From the NCBI RefSeq assembly GCF_022012415.1, contig NZ_JAKLTR010000008.1, positions 1 to 64,000 on the forward strand: DNA of 64,000 nucleotides. The letters run 5' to 3'. Of this stretch, positions 7,688 to 17,635 are shown piece by piece; the stretch's first letter is position 1; the number at the start of each line of letters is the position of its first letter. The notes beneath the pieces were generated by a model that ran no database searches, was not told the origin of the DNA, and worked only from the letters and a program-made list of their open reading frames with translations. The translations under genes and the position numbers were made by a program. This stretch comes from Terrimonas ginsenosidimutans (GTDB lineage Bacteria > Bacteroidota > Bacteroidia > Chitinophagales > Chitinophagaceae).

Positions 7688-8491
7688 CTATTCCCGTCCA
7701 TCCAGCAAATTCCCCAACCCGCCGAGAATGCTACCTTCTTCCTTCCGCTTCCAGGTCCCGTACTCTACCATTTTACCGGCAAGCCTGCTGATGGGCAGTG
7801 ATTGGATCCAGACGCGGCCAGGTCCACGCAACCTGGCGAAGAACAGCCCTTCACCACCAAACACGAAGTTGCGGATACCTCGAACGAATTCGATGTCAAA
7901 ATCCACTGTGGGAGTATATGCCACCAGGCACCCCGTATCCACTTTCAGCACTTCACCCGGGACCAATACCTTTTCAATGATATAACCACCGGCGTGAAGG
8001 AAAGCCATACCATCTCCTTCGATCTTTTCCATAATAAAGCCTTCACCACCGAAGATACCGGTGCCGAGTCTCCGTTGAAAATGAATGCCAACACTAACTC
8101 CTTTGGCCGCACAGAGGAAAGCATCTTTTTGTGCAATGACCGTTCCGCCGATCTGCATCAGGTCCATCGGAATGATCTTACCGGTGTACGGTGCGGCAAA
8201 GCTGACCTTTCTTTTTCCCTGCCCCGAGTTAGTGAACGCTGTCATAAATAAGCTTTCACCTGTAAGCACGCGTTTACCTGCACTCATCAGTTTTCCAAAC
8301 AGGCCGGTTCCGTGCGACTGAGAGCCATCACCGAAGATCGTTTGCATGGTAATTCCATCTTCCATCATCATCATAGCCCCGCTTTCCGCGATAGCTGTTT
8401 CAGATGGATCGAGTTCGATCTCTACAAACTGCAGTTCTTCTCCATATATTTTGTAGTCGATCTCATGATTTGAACGTTGCGAATAAGACAT
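7688..8491 (-). CDS. AIM24/TIGR00266 family protein
   Basis: The 267-aa protein has the three-lobed beta-rich AIM24 fold signature: AIAESGAMMMMEDGI at about 33-47, FGKLMSAGKRVLTGESLF at about 65-82, GEGFIMEKIEGDGMAFLHAGG at about 150-170 and VRGIRNFVFGGEGLFFARLRGPG near 205-228. Family members are cytoplasmic or loosely membrane-associated proteins related to a yeast mitochondrial protein. Their biochemical role in bacteria is not established. No signal peptide is present. The gene is monocistronic, with a TATCTTTG -7 box 14 bp before the start. The family call is firm. Confidence 0.88.
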   Translation of the reverse strand: MSYSQRSNHEIDYKIYGEELQFVEIELDPSETAIAESGAMMMMEDGITMQTIFGDGSQSHGTGLFGKLMSAGKRVLTGESLFMTAFTNSGQGKRKVSFAAPYTGKIIPMDLMQIGGTVIAQKDAFLCAAKGVSVGIHFQRRLGTGIFGGEGFIMEKIEGDGMAFLHAGGYIIEKVLVPGEVLKVDTGCLVAYTPTVDFDIEFVRGIRNFVFGGEGLFFARLRGPGRVWIQSLPISRLAGKMVEYGTWKRKEEGSILGGLGNLLDGRE

Positions 8492-8505
8492 GGTTTATTT
8501 TTCAC

Positions 8506-8513
8506 CAAAGATA
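8506..8513 (-). promoter_or_regulatory. -7 box (TATCTTTG) of the AIM24-family gene
   Basis: A full match to TAnnTTTG on the minus strand, 14 bp before the ATG. Confidence 0.5.
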
Positions 8514-8612
8514 AAAAGCGGAAGGATACAGGCTGAAGGTTGTCGGTAAACGGCAACCAGCTACCGGCGAGCGGTCAGGAAACACCCGTCGAACCTTCCC
8601 GCTTGAGACGGT

Positions 8613-11600
8613 CTACTCTACCGGCGTGACCTTTACCACGATGTTCCGGGTGTATGCTTTGACCGAAGGTTCATACATGCATTCCAGGCTACCAATCCCG
8701 TTTGAAAAAACGCCCTCTTTCGCGGCAGCGATCTCATATTCTATCTCCGAGATCCCGGACGGAATGTCTGTTGCAAAGAACCGGAACCCCTCATCTGTAA
8801 CGGATCTGTAATAGGAAAACCATTGCCTGTACTCATACCCGCTTAATGCATTCACTGGCTCGAATGCGGCGGCCCGCTTATCTTCGATATAAACATATTG
8901 CAGGCGCCTCGGCGTTTCTACCCTGAGCACCACTTTGAGTTTGTCAGCGATCTTAATAACCTCACCCTCCTTAAAAGGCACCCATTTACCCGAAGGCATA
9001 TCCAGCTTATACAACGTTTTTGACAGTATCACGCCGCTGTTTCCGGTTGGTGGTGTTGCTGTAAAATAGTAATGATTGATCGCGCCGCGCGTTTGACCGG
9101 GCTGTGTTGTATGAACCAAAAGCTTTTCGGGAAAGCCCTTCCCATACACGCCATGAAAATCATATGCCCCGCCGCGAAGCAGATCATCGGTCACATTCAT
9201 GTCCAACGCAGTTGCTTTTACTTTGATCGTATTCGAAGGATTCTTTTCGAAGACCTTAAGACGACCCATCAAAGCTGCAATATCTCCTGTGGCCTTTGTT
9301 GTGCTCCACCGGTTACCGTCCTTTGCCAGCTGCAACCATTGAACAATACCATTCACCACAGCCGGATACCTGCCACTTTCTTCAAAAGCTTCCGCAATCT
9401 TCACCAGCCATTCCTCTTGTGTAAAAGAAAGATCATCCGAATCTGACAGGCTTTTCCACCTCACTCCTTTCCCGTCCACGATCGCCTGCTGATATATTGA
9501 CTCCAACATCTCCGAAGCATTTTTATAATGACCAGATCCTTCAGATATCGTCCGGAATAAAACGCTCAGCAACATACCAGCTGTACCAGTTGCCGTATTT
9601 TTTGTACCGGATAAGGACTTGCCGATCATTGAATCAAACTTCCCTTTTAGCTCTGCGGCAGGAGCATACTCTTCCCACCAATAGCTTCTCACATAAGCCC
9701 ATTGTGCGAATAAATCTCCGGAAAGGTCCCTCCTGAACAGGCTATCACAATACATAATCAATCTCCTGACAAGGGTTGCATATTTACCTTCATCAACGAT
9801 GTTATCGCCGGCAAGCTGTAGCGAATCCCTTTTTGCCTTCCCCAGCGCTCCAAGCAGATACATTGACATATAAGAGCTGCTTGTACCTCCTTTGAACCAA
9901 CTCATTCCGCCATCTGAATTCTGATTGTCTGCAATCACATCAAAATAAGAACTGATCTTCTGTTTTGCGTTGATCGTATCAAGCAGGCGGAACAGTTCTC
10001 GTTGCTGCTTCTCCTTAGCAAATTCCAGCTGAAGCCATGGCGTACTCTCACCTCTGCCTTCAACCAGGGAGTCGAGCATAACGACTTTCTGCTCAGGAGC
10101 ATTCAGGCTTAAGGTATAAGACGACTGGATCGATGTATCTGTTCTCATCAGCTTTATCGCAAGAAGGTGAGCAAGCATCTTATTGAACGTCTGCTCCGTA
10201 CAATTAAACCTGTAGCCCGCCAGGTAAGGCAATGCGTTGATCAGCGATGCCGTTCTTTTAGGTTGAATGAATGCGGAAATACCATAAGGAATGGCATCTT
10301 CCGGAAGATCTGGTTTTTGAAGAACGGTGTCTCCTGACAAGATCGTTGTTTGGGTTACAAGGATCCGATTCGACAAAACCGGGATGATATGTTCTTCACC
10401 ATCTGCTATATTATCGCCTGAAGCAATGATGCGTATCCGCAACGGATTGACCATGGTATCAGGGATAACCAGGTTAAAAGACACCGTACTATTTGAATGG
10501 GCATTAACCGCAAATGGCTGCCCGGCGGTTTTCAATAGTCTGCCTGAAAGATCGTCGCCAGTCACCACATCTTCTATAGTACATTTAACCATTCCCTTCT
10601 TAGCTGTTGAATCGAGATTGATGATGCGGCTTTTCAGCACAAGCTGATCACCCTGATAAAGAAACCGTGGCATATCGGGCTGTATCATCAGAGGCAATTG
10701 ACTGAAGATGGATTTTTCTTCATAGGCAAACTGACCTGACTTTGTATGAGCCAGCATTTTCCACTTCCACTCCGTAACGCTCTCCGGAATGGTAAAACTG
10801 ATCGTGAAGCCTCCCCGCCTGTCCGCTTTTAACCGGGGATAAAAAAATGCAGTTTCGGAAAAATTTTTTCTCACAGGAGGGGGTTCTTGTTTTACGGCCG
10901 GAATTTCGACAGGCCCCTTTGTACTTAGCAATAACAAGCCATTTGCCGCCCGGCTACCATAGAGAGCTGTTGCATCTTCGCCACGTAGTACAACCGCTGA
11001 GGTTATCAGGTTTGGATCAAGCGTGGAAAGGTTGCCTTCATATATTACACCGTCAAGAACAATAAGCGACTTATTATATGCAGAAAACGATGTGGCACCC
11101 CGCAGAGTTATAGAAACAGCACCTGTGATACTGGACTTTTTAGATGTACCATAACCAACTACCACCACTTCTGAAAGACCTTCGCCGCCTGCAATGTTCA
11201 CTCCTGCCACTACACCCTGCAGAACATTTGAAAACGCTGCGTCAGGTCGTTTGTATTCAAAGTCTCCCAACTTCGTGGAGAAAGTATCATTCATCCACCA
11301 CACAGGTTTCTCTGTGAAATCGATCTTATCCCAACCATCCACAGAAAAAAAACGTCCGCTGGCAACAACAACTTCGTTTCGCTCCCACGCAGTACGCGGA
11401 TAGTACCATGCATGTCCCGGATTCACCTGCCAGTTATGCGGCTCGATTTTATCTAACGACGCATCATACATCGTTGTCATGAGCTGAGCGGCAACTCCTG
11501 CATCCTGTGTCCGTACAGACACTTTAAAGACTTCCGATTCACCTGGCTTAATTTGAGTCCTGTATTTCTCTACAGCAATCACAGGAGCCAATTTTGTTTC

Positions 11601-14600
11601 TTGCGCCAGGTAAACGATTGCTTCATTTTTTACAAATTCGTTTTTAACAATGTACTGTTGCGTGATCTTGAGATTACCAACCGCATTTACCGGCACCTTG
11701 TATTTCCATTCGAACAAACCTGCGGAATGCTTTATTGTTTCGTAAACGTTCTTTATGCGAACGCTCTTACCATGTTTTTCAAAATAGGTAATGTGAAAAA
11801 TTGAATAGATCCCAGCTCCTGCATTTCCGGAAAACCAGCTCAGGCTTTTCCCGGGCGAAATGACGTTTACCGGTAAGTAGTGAAAGTTACCAATGGCTGT
11901 GGGCAGCTTCTTTTTCTTAGAATCAAACACTGTCAGTTGTTTCTTAAGCACACCAACTATCTTATTATTCTCAAAGGCGGTTATCTCTATGGAGTAATAC
12001 CCTGCGGGCAAAAGCTCTGCGGGCAATTTGAGTTTATCATCACTCCCGGCTGTCAGCGTTGTTTTGAATAGCAGTTCTTCCTGAACTTCATTCTTATCCC
12101 TATCGATCCGAAGATCAGGAAACCATGCTTCCAGTTGTCCTTGCTGATGTACCGATGCATCGGTTTCCGGCCAGTTATTTCTTTCAACCCGCCGCCCCAC
12201 TGGATTTGATCTCATCAGTTTAACTTCTACCCTTTTCTGTAATTGTCCACCGTACTCAGCGGAAGCCGATATATAATATGGCGTGATACTCTTTTGATCT
12301 ACGACTGCCGGGATCTGCGCCTTCAGTATCACATGCCTGGTTGAAAGAGATATCCGGATATTTGTTTCATGCGATTCTCCGGTATTATCAATTGCTTCAA
12401 CTTCTACATAATACCCCATCTGCCAATTCTTACTATCATCAAACAGGTATCTGCTTAAGTTCACACTATCTTCAACATGGATCGCTAACTCACCATTAAG
12501 ATCTGTTCTTCCCGAGGAAGAAAGAATATTTTCCGATCTTGAAATACTTCCTCTGCCAGCATCCGGTAATGATCCACTGGCAACGATGGTATACTTTACC
12601 AGCACATCTTCCAGTTTTGAACCTGAGAAAGACCAGACTTTTACACCAACAGAAAAGTTATTGCCCAGCCGGAGTTCGCCCGCAGGTTTTTGTACCATTA
12701 ATTCAAAAGAGGGGCGTTTATATTCTTCCACTTTAAAAGAACTATTATTTCCATATTCAACATCCGCATACCCTGTTTCAAAATCCCAATCCCCCGTTGC
12801 TGCGTTTTTGGGCAGTACAAATATTCCACTGAATGAACCGAATGCATCCGGCCTGATACGAACACTGTCAGCCACTTTTTTAAAGGGATCCTCTATATAA
12901 ATCAGTATTCCACCTTCGTTCATTTCTTTATAAAAACTCTTAAAAAGATTTGCACGCACATTCTTCTTGTTAAACACCCGCCACTCTCCTGTGTATGGAT
13001 GCCTGACCATCAGAATCCCCTTATAGTGCACCGTTTGCCCGGGCCTGTAGATAGACCGGTCAGTAAAAAAGCGAACTGATATATTTTCTTCAAAAAACTC
13101 CAGCAGATCGTCGAAATCTTCTTTATTATAAATTTCATCGGGAACATAGTCAGGAAAACTATTCATCTCAACATCCAACGTATCCTCACCCCTCATCACT
13201 TTAACGGAGGCTTCTTCATGCTTCACGAACACATACCCATTTGAGCGAATACGTGAAAGCCCGCCATCGATCTTCACTTTTGCATTTTTAACGGGCAATC
13301 CTGTTTTCCGGTCGAGCACAAAGAGCTTCCTGTCATTATTGATAGCGATCATTCCTGTTATCCTGAAATCCATCGAGGCAGGTTCACCGTCCGATTCCAG
13401 ATTTTTGCCAGAAAAGAATGCGACATATTCGCCCGGAGCAAACCCATCGAGTTTGATAAATGTACTGTGCCATTGATGATCCTGAAAATCCTGTAGCCGG
13501 TATACAGTATCTCTTATGAAAGAGCCCCGGTAATCAGCATAACTTACGCGAACTTTATTGGGCTCCGGTATTTTTCTCTTTGCGATTCTTACATGTATTG
13601 TTTCAATATTCCGGTATTTCAAATAAGTTAATACTGGTTCATGTGGCAATTGGTCCTGATCCGTTTCCCATCTGGCATCTGGCTTCATGAAGTTGTTCCT
13701 CAATAGAACAAGACGCTGTTTGATCAGTTGAAAGCTGTCGAGCAATAGCATATGCCTGTCAAGCAGCTCTCCTACTTTTACATAATAGTCCTTGTATCGC
13801 CCATCAAAATTTCTGGCGGGAAACCCGGAAACCGCAGCAAGATCATACTGCACTTTGGCATAATCGGGATTGTACATATTCGCTTTCCCCACCCAAAGAT
13901 AGGCAAGCTGTTCAACGGCTGATGCCCTGACAGGACTGTATGGCGAGGAGACCGACTCTTCCACATACTTTTCGAATAGCTGCCTGCTGGCGGAATCACT
14001 GACATAGTGCTTATAGAGGAACTTTCGCGCAGCAAACTCTATACTATAAAAAGCGGCTGGATCTTCTTTGCGATGACTTTCTGCCCAATCATGATACACG
14101 CAAAAGATCTCCCTCAATCCGGAGCCGGGTTTTGTTTCAAGAGAAATAGTAGCTAAAAAATCTTCCCTCTTCGCAGCGAACAGCTTCCCTGTACTGTCTG
14201 ACAATGGATCGGGGTCGACATCACGAAATACAGCAATTTTCTCCGCCCACACGAGATCAGCAAAGCCAGGTTTGAAAGAGAACAGTAATGGATTATAAGA
14301 AAGCCACAAGATGTCTGCGACTGGTGTATCCTTAAAGTAAGCAGCATATTGCAGTGCTTTATCCAGCGAGCTGCTACAGGCTGAATCGAGCTGCCGGGGA
14401 GCCATCCGGCCATAACTAACATGGTCGGAACCCACGAAAAGATGCCGGTTGACACGGTCGTAATATTTATTCCTGAAATACATCAGCCGTTTTCCTTTCA
14501 GAAAATACATGAGCCCCCTGATCCGGGGCGACTGACTGCTGGAGATCAGACTATCAATAAAGGAAGAATTATGAAAGAAAACCGTATCCTCTGTCCTCCG

Positions 14601-14828
14601 GTCGTCAATATGCATGATCAGATACAGGCTTCTGGCAAGGGCGATATCGTTTTTCTGAGCAACTGCATTTTCTTTGATCTGAAGCAGATTATTCCGGATA
14701 TCAGTCAGCCTGCTCCCTTCGAGGATATTCTTTTCAAGGCTTTTCCACTCCTTCGGGTTCGGAAGCGACTGAGCAACACAGCTAAGACAAAAGGCAAGTA
14801 AGCAGCATAGAATGGCGGACCGCATCAT
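8613..14828 (-). CDS. Giant alpha-2-macroglobulin with a SusC-plug-like insert
   Basis: The 2071-aa protein has an N-terminal signal peptide (cleavage probably after VAQ, near residue 20) and is periplasmic or surface-exposed. An MG2-type domain starts near residue 585 (FTDRSIYRPGQTVHYKG). The A2M domain follows at about 1310 (VRKNFSETAFFYP). The thioester motif CTEQ is at Cys1543-Gln1546, ahead of an all-helical thioester domain, so covalent protease trapping is chemically possible. Immediately before the A2M domain, in the position of the bait region, residues about 1197-1306 look like a TonB-receptor plug: VLQGVVAGVNI, EVVVVGYGT, IVLDGVIYEG and ALYGSRAANG. No pbpC or partner gene is adjacent. 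The A2M assignment is firm; the role of the insert is unknown. Confidence 0.88.
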   Translation of the reverse strand: MMRSAILCCLLAFCLSCVAQSLPNPKEWKSLEKNILEGSRLTDIRNNLLQIKENAVAQKNDIALARSLYLIMHIDDRRTEDTVFFHNSSFIDSLISSSQSPRIRGLMYFLKGKRLMYFRNKYYDRVNRHLFVGSDHVSYGRMAPRQLDSACSSSLDKALQYAAYFKDTPVADILWLSYNPLLFSFKPGFADLVWAEKIAVFRDVDPDPLSDSTGKLFAAKREDFLATISLETKPGSGLREIFCVYHDWAESHRKEDPAAFYSIEFAARKFLYKHYVSDSASRQLFEKYVEESVSSPYSPVRASAVEQLAYLWVGKANMYNPDYAKVQYDLAAVSGFPARNFDGRYKDYYVKVGELLDRHMLLLDSFQLIKQRLVLLRNNFMKPDARWETDQDQLPHEPVLTYLKYRNIETIHVRIAKRKIPEPNKVRVSYADYRGSFIRDTVYRLQDFQDHQWHSTFIKLDGFAPGEYVAFFSGKNLESDGEPASMDFRITGMIAINNDRKLFVLDRKTGLPVKNAKVKIDGGLSRIRSNGYVFVKHEEASVKVMRGEDTLDVEMNSFPDYVPDEIYNKEDFDDLLEFFEENISVRFFTDRSIYRPGQTVHYKGILMVRHPYTGEWRVFNKKNVRANLFKSFYKEMNEGGILIYIEDPFKKVADSVRIRPDAFGSFSGIFVLPKNAATGDWDFETGYADVEYGNNSSFKVEEYKRPSFELMVQKPAGELRLGNNFSVGVKVWSFSGSKLEDVLVKYTIVASGSLPDAGRGSISRSENILSSSGRTDLNGELAIHVEDSVNLSRYLFDDSKNWQMGYYVEVEAIDNTGESHETNIRISLSTRHVILKAQIPAVVDQKSITPYYISASAEYGGQLQKRVEVKLMRSNPVGRRVERNNWPETDASVHQQGQLEAWFPDLRIDRDKNEVQEELLFKTTLTAGSDDKLKLPAELLPAGYYSIEITAFENNKIVGVLKKQLTVFDSKKKKLPTAIGNFHYLPVNVISPGKSLSWFSGNAGAGIYSIFHITYFEKHGKSVRIKNVYETIKHSAGLFEWKYKVPVNAVGNLKITQQYIVKNEFVKNEAIVYLAQETKLAPVIAVEKYRTQIKPGESEVFKVSVRTQDAGVAAQLMTTMYDASLDKIEPHNWQVNPGHAWYYPRTAWERNEVVVASGRFFSVDGWDKIDFTEKPVWWMNDTFSTKLGDFEYKRPDAAFSNVLQGVVAGVNIAGGEGLSEVVVVGYGTSKKSSITGAVSITLRGATSFSAYNKSLIVLDGVIYEGNLSTLDPNLITSAVVLRGEDATALYGSRAANGLLLLSTKGPVEIPAVKQEPPPVRKNFSETAFFYPRLKADRRGGFTISFTIPESVTEWKWKMLAHTKSGQFAYEEKSIFSQLPLMIQPDMPRFLYQGDQLVLKSRIINLDSTAKKGMVKCTIEDVVTGDDLSGRLLKTAGQPFAVNAHSNSTVSFNLVIPDTMVNPLRIRIIASGDNIADGEEHIIPVLSNRILVTQTTILSGDTVLQKPDLPEDAIPYGISAFIQPKRTASLINALPYLAGYRFNCTEQTFNKMLAHLLAIKLMRTDTSIQSSYTLSLNAPEQKVVMLDSLVEGRGESTPWLQLEFAKEKQQRELFRLLDTINAKQKISSYFDVIADNQNSDGGMSWFKGGTSSSYMSMYLLGALGKAKRDSLQLAGDNIVDEGKYATLVRRLIMYCDSLFRRDLSGDLFAQWAYVRSYWWEEYAPAAELKGKFDSMIGKSLSGTKNTATGTAGMLLSVLFRTISEGSGHYKNASEMLESIYQQAIVDGKGVRWKSLSDSDDLSFTQEEWLVKIAEAFEESGRYPAVVNGIVQWLQLAKDGNRWSTTKATGDIAALMGRLKVFEKNPSNTIKVKATALDMNVTDDLLRGGAYDFHGVYGKGFPEKLLVHTTQPGQTRGAINHYYFTATPPTGNSGVILSKTLYKLDMPSGKWVPFKEGEVIKIADKLKVVLRVETPRRLQYVYIEDKRAAAFEPVNALSGYEYRQWFSYYRSVTDEGFRFFATDIPSGISEIEYEIAAAKEGVFSNGIGSLECMYEPSVKAYTRNIVVKVTPVE

Positions 14829-14880
14829 CGGGGATCATTTGAAGGATGATGCGGAAGAGCGCGGGATTACACAATTGGAA

Positions 14881-14924
14881 AGAAGACGGCGAATAATGGG
14901 TGAGCCCCTTATCCGCCGTCTTCT
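14881..14924. terminator. Strong 20-bp hairpin after the ABC permease gene
   Basis: Arms 14881-14900 and 14905-14924 pair at 18 of 20 positions around a TGAG loop. It lies between the permease stop (14962) and the macroglobulin start (14828), both on the minus strand. It is probably a terminator, although the following T-tract is weak (TCTTCTTTCC). Confidence 0.6.
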
Positions 14925-14961
14925 TTATGCAAATGCATCATGCGGGCCTAGTTGCCCAAAC

Positions 14962-17325
14962 TTACTCCGTTCTCAGACTCTTCACCGGATTCGATAGCGC
15001 CGCCCTGATCGCCTGATAGCTTACGGTAAATAATGCGATCAACACAGATACCATTCCGGCGGATACAAACACCCACCATTGAATAGGCACCCTGTACGGA
15101 TAATCCTTCAGCCAGGAATACATCATCCACCAGGAGATCGGTGTGGCCAGAACGAATGCAATGATCACCAGCTTGAGAAAATCCTTCGATAACAAGGCTA
15201 CCAACCCCGAAACAGATGCTCCCAATACTTTCCGAACGCCAATTTCTTTGATACGTGACTCTGCCATGAATATCGCCAGCCCCAACAATCCCAAACAGGA
15301 AATGAAAATGGTAAGTCCGGAGAACAATGCCGCCAGTGTTCCAACACGTTGTTCCGCTTTGAACTTCGCCGCGTATTCCTCATCTACAAAATGATAGGCA
15401 AATGGATACTCAGCATTATATTTTTTAAAGATCTTTTCTGCCTGTTCCAGGCTTTGTGCAGTTGTCCGGGATGGATTGAGGCGGAACATGATCACATTGA
15501 ACCATGATTTTGCACCAGAAATGATCATTGGTTTGGTTGGTGCATACGGAGAGGTCATAATAAAATCCTTGATCACTCCAACAATATGCCAGTCGGTGCC
15601 ATTGCTTTTCACGATCTTACCGATCGGATCTTTGAATTTCATCACTTTCAATGCCGATTCGTTAATGATCATACCAGTCGAATCTGTCGGAAATTTACGC
15701 AGATCAAAATCCCGCCCCTGTGTAAACTCAAGACCAGCGGTTTCTTTCAATCCTTCATCTTCGTTGAACAGATAGAAATCAGTTTTATCATTCGGATCTT
15801 TTCCTTCCCACTCCTGGCCCCAGCTATCACTCCAGCTCTCCGTGATCGGCGCGCTGGTTTTTGTAACAGAGCTGGCAATGCCCTGTGTGATCAGGTCATT
15901 CTTGATCAATACAAAATTCTTTTCAAGATCACCGGTAAATATGTGATACAAAAGATTGTTCTTGTTATAACCCGTTTGACGGTTTTGCGCAAAGTCGATC
16001 TGTTGTTTTACGATAATAGTACAGATGATCAGCACGATCGCGAAAGTGAATTGAAGCACTACAAGCACTTTTCTTGGGGTCACAGGAGCCTGCGATTTTT
16101 TGAAGGCCCCTTTCAATACTTTAACCGGTTTGAAAGAGGAAAGGAAAAATGCGGGATAACTTCCGGCCAGAAAACCGGTGAACACCACAAAACCTAATCC
16201 GTACAACCAGAATATCGGATCTCCATACGGAACGAAGAGCTGCTTATCAGTAAGCCTGTTGAATCCTGCGAGAGAAAGTTGAACAACGATGATAGCAAAG
16301 ATTCCTGCTATCAGTGAGATCAGAATGGATTCTCCTATGAACTGGGATATAAGGGAAAAACGCCTGGCGCCAACAACCTTGCGGATCCCTACTTCTTTTG
16401 CGCGCTTTTCGCTGCGCGCCGTACCAAGGTTCATGAAGTTGATACAGGCGATCAGCAGAATAAAACCGGCCACGATCGCAAATAACTTTACGAATGTAAT
16501 GCGTCCACTTGCATCTTCGACACCGTTCTCAAAGTTGGAATACAGGTGCCAGCGCTCCATAGGGTAAAGGAACATTTCCCATTTAGGATCATCCTTATCG
16601 TACTTTGGCTTCAGCACTTTCATCTTAGCATTGGCAGAAGCGATGCCTGCATTCGGCTTCAATAATACGTATGTGCGGGTGCTGTTATTTCCCCAGTTCT
16701 GATCATCATCACCAACCGATCGTTTATATGCCCAAGGAATCAGGTATTCAAATTTAAATCTCGTGTTGTTGGGAAGATCTTTAAGAATGCCGGTCACCGT
16801 AAAACTCTCTTTATTATCGATACGGATCATCTTGCCCATTGCCTCTTCACTACCAAACAGGCTTTCAGCCAGCGATTCAGTGATCACGATGGAATGCATA
16901 TCCTGCAAAACCTGGCCAGGCTGCCCCTTCAACAACGGGAATCCAAACACCTGAAGAAAATTGGAATCCACAATCGTGCCCCGGATCGTCATTCGTTTTT
17001 CGCCAATGCTGAACAGGAAATTGGAGTTCCAGTCGACACGTACCGCCTGCTCCACCTCTGGCAGATCCCGCTCCAGCGCGCGGGCCAGTACTTTGGGTGT
17101 TGTATTCCAGCAATGCAATTCTCCGCTGAAGCTGGCCCTGTTCCAAGCTTCATAGATCCGGTCCTTCTTATCATGAAACTGGTCATAGCTCACCTCATTC
17201 TGGATCCAGAGCAAAATGAGAATGGCACTCGCCATGCCGACGATAAGACCTGTAATATTAATTACGGTAAAGCCTTTACTACGGAGCATATTCCGCCAGG
17301 CTATTTTGAAAAAATTCCTGATCAT
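14962..17325 (-). CDS. MacB/FtsX-type ABC transporter permease
   Basis: This 787-aa protein has the typical two-module layout of Bacteroidota MacB-like permeases. An N-terminal TM helix (FTVINITGLIVGMASAILIL) is followed by a periplasmic MacB_PCD domain, three TM helices containing GTARSEKRAKEVGIRKVVGA at about 305-325, a second periplasmic domain, and a final three-helix FtsX unit with ESRIKEIGVRKVLGAS at about 690-705. Such proteins work with a separate ATPase in efflux, lipoprotein handling or envelope stress. No ATPase gene lies beside it, which is common for this orphan subgroup. The substrate cannot be read from the sequence. Confidence 0.9.
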   Translation of the reverse strand: MIRNFFKIAWRNMLRSKGFTVINITGLIVGMASAILILLWIQNEVSYDQFHDKKDRIYEAWNRASFSGELHCWNTTPKVLARALERDLPEVEQAVRVDWNSNFLFSIGEKRMTIRGTIVDSNFLQVFGFPLLKGQPGQVLQDMHSIVITESLAESLFGSEEAMGKMIRIDNKESFTVTGILKDLPNNTRFKFEYLIPWAYKRSVGDDDQNWGNNSTRTYVLLKPNAGIASANAKMKVLKPKYDKDDPKWEMFLYPMERWHLYSNFENGVEDASGRITFVKLFAIVAGFILLIACINFMNLGTARSEKRAKEVGIRKVVGARRFSLISQFIGESILISLIAGIFAIIVVQLSLAGFNRLTDKQLFVPYGDPIFWLYGLGFVVFTGFLAGSYPAFFLSSFKPVKVLKGAFKKSQAPVTPRKVLVVLQFTFAIVLIICTIIVKQQIDFAQNRQTGYNKNNLLYHIFTGDLEKNFVLIKNDLITQGIASSVTKTSAPITESWSDSWGQEWEGKDPNDKTDFYLFNEDEGLKETAGLEFTQGRDFDLRKFPTDSTGMIINESALKVMKFKDPIGKIVKSNGTDWHIVGVIKDFIMTSPYAPTKPMIISGAKSWFNVIMFRLNPSRTTAQSLEQAEKIFKKYNAEYPFAYHFVDEEYAAKFKAEQRVGTLAALFSGLTIFISCLGLLGLAIFMAESRIKEIGVRKVLGASVSGLVALLSKDFLKLVIIAFVLATPISWWMMYSWLKDYPYRVPIQWWVFVSAGMVSVLIALFTVSYQAIRAALSNPVKSLRTE

Positions 17326-17635
17326 GAGCAGTGGTTAATTATTCTGAAGTACGATCCCGATCGTAAAAGGTTACACTAAAGTGGAAGTTTTTTTGAAAAT
17401 GTTGCGTGGGGCGCGGGAGGTTTGGGAGTTTTCAGAGGTTTGGGAGGTTCCACAAGTTCCATAGGTTTGACCTGATAAGCTTCATTGGTTCCATATTAGG
17501 GTCAAATCAACATCAGCTAGTATACACAACTGTTTGGAACCTATGGAACCTTTGAAACCTCCCACATATTACCCGAAAAACCCTATATTGCCTCCAGATT
17601 TGATAATATAGTGCAAAGCTACCTGGTAGTCGTCT
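17326..17635. other. Divergent intergenic region with an inverted repeat
   Basis: This 310-bp gap separates the starts of the ABC permease and the AraC regulator and must contain both promoters. It holds no plausible gene. Its main content is the GGTTCCATAGGTT hairpin described separately. No full TAnnTTTG match was found near either start. Confidence 0.5.
17442..17563. repeat. Long imperfect hairpin of GGTTCCATAGGTT words
   Basis: The arms at 17442-17470 and 17535-17563 are inverted copies matching at 24 of 29 positions, with a 64-nt loop. It lies between two divergent gene starts, so it cannot be a simple terminator for either neighbour. Its architecture matches the hairpins in other gaps, but the words differ. 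Confidence 0.65.
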
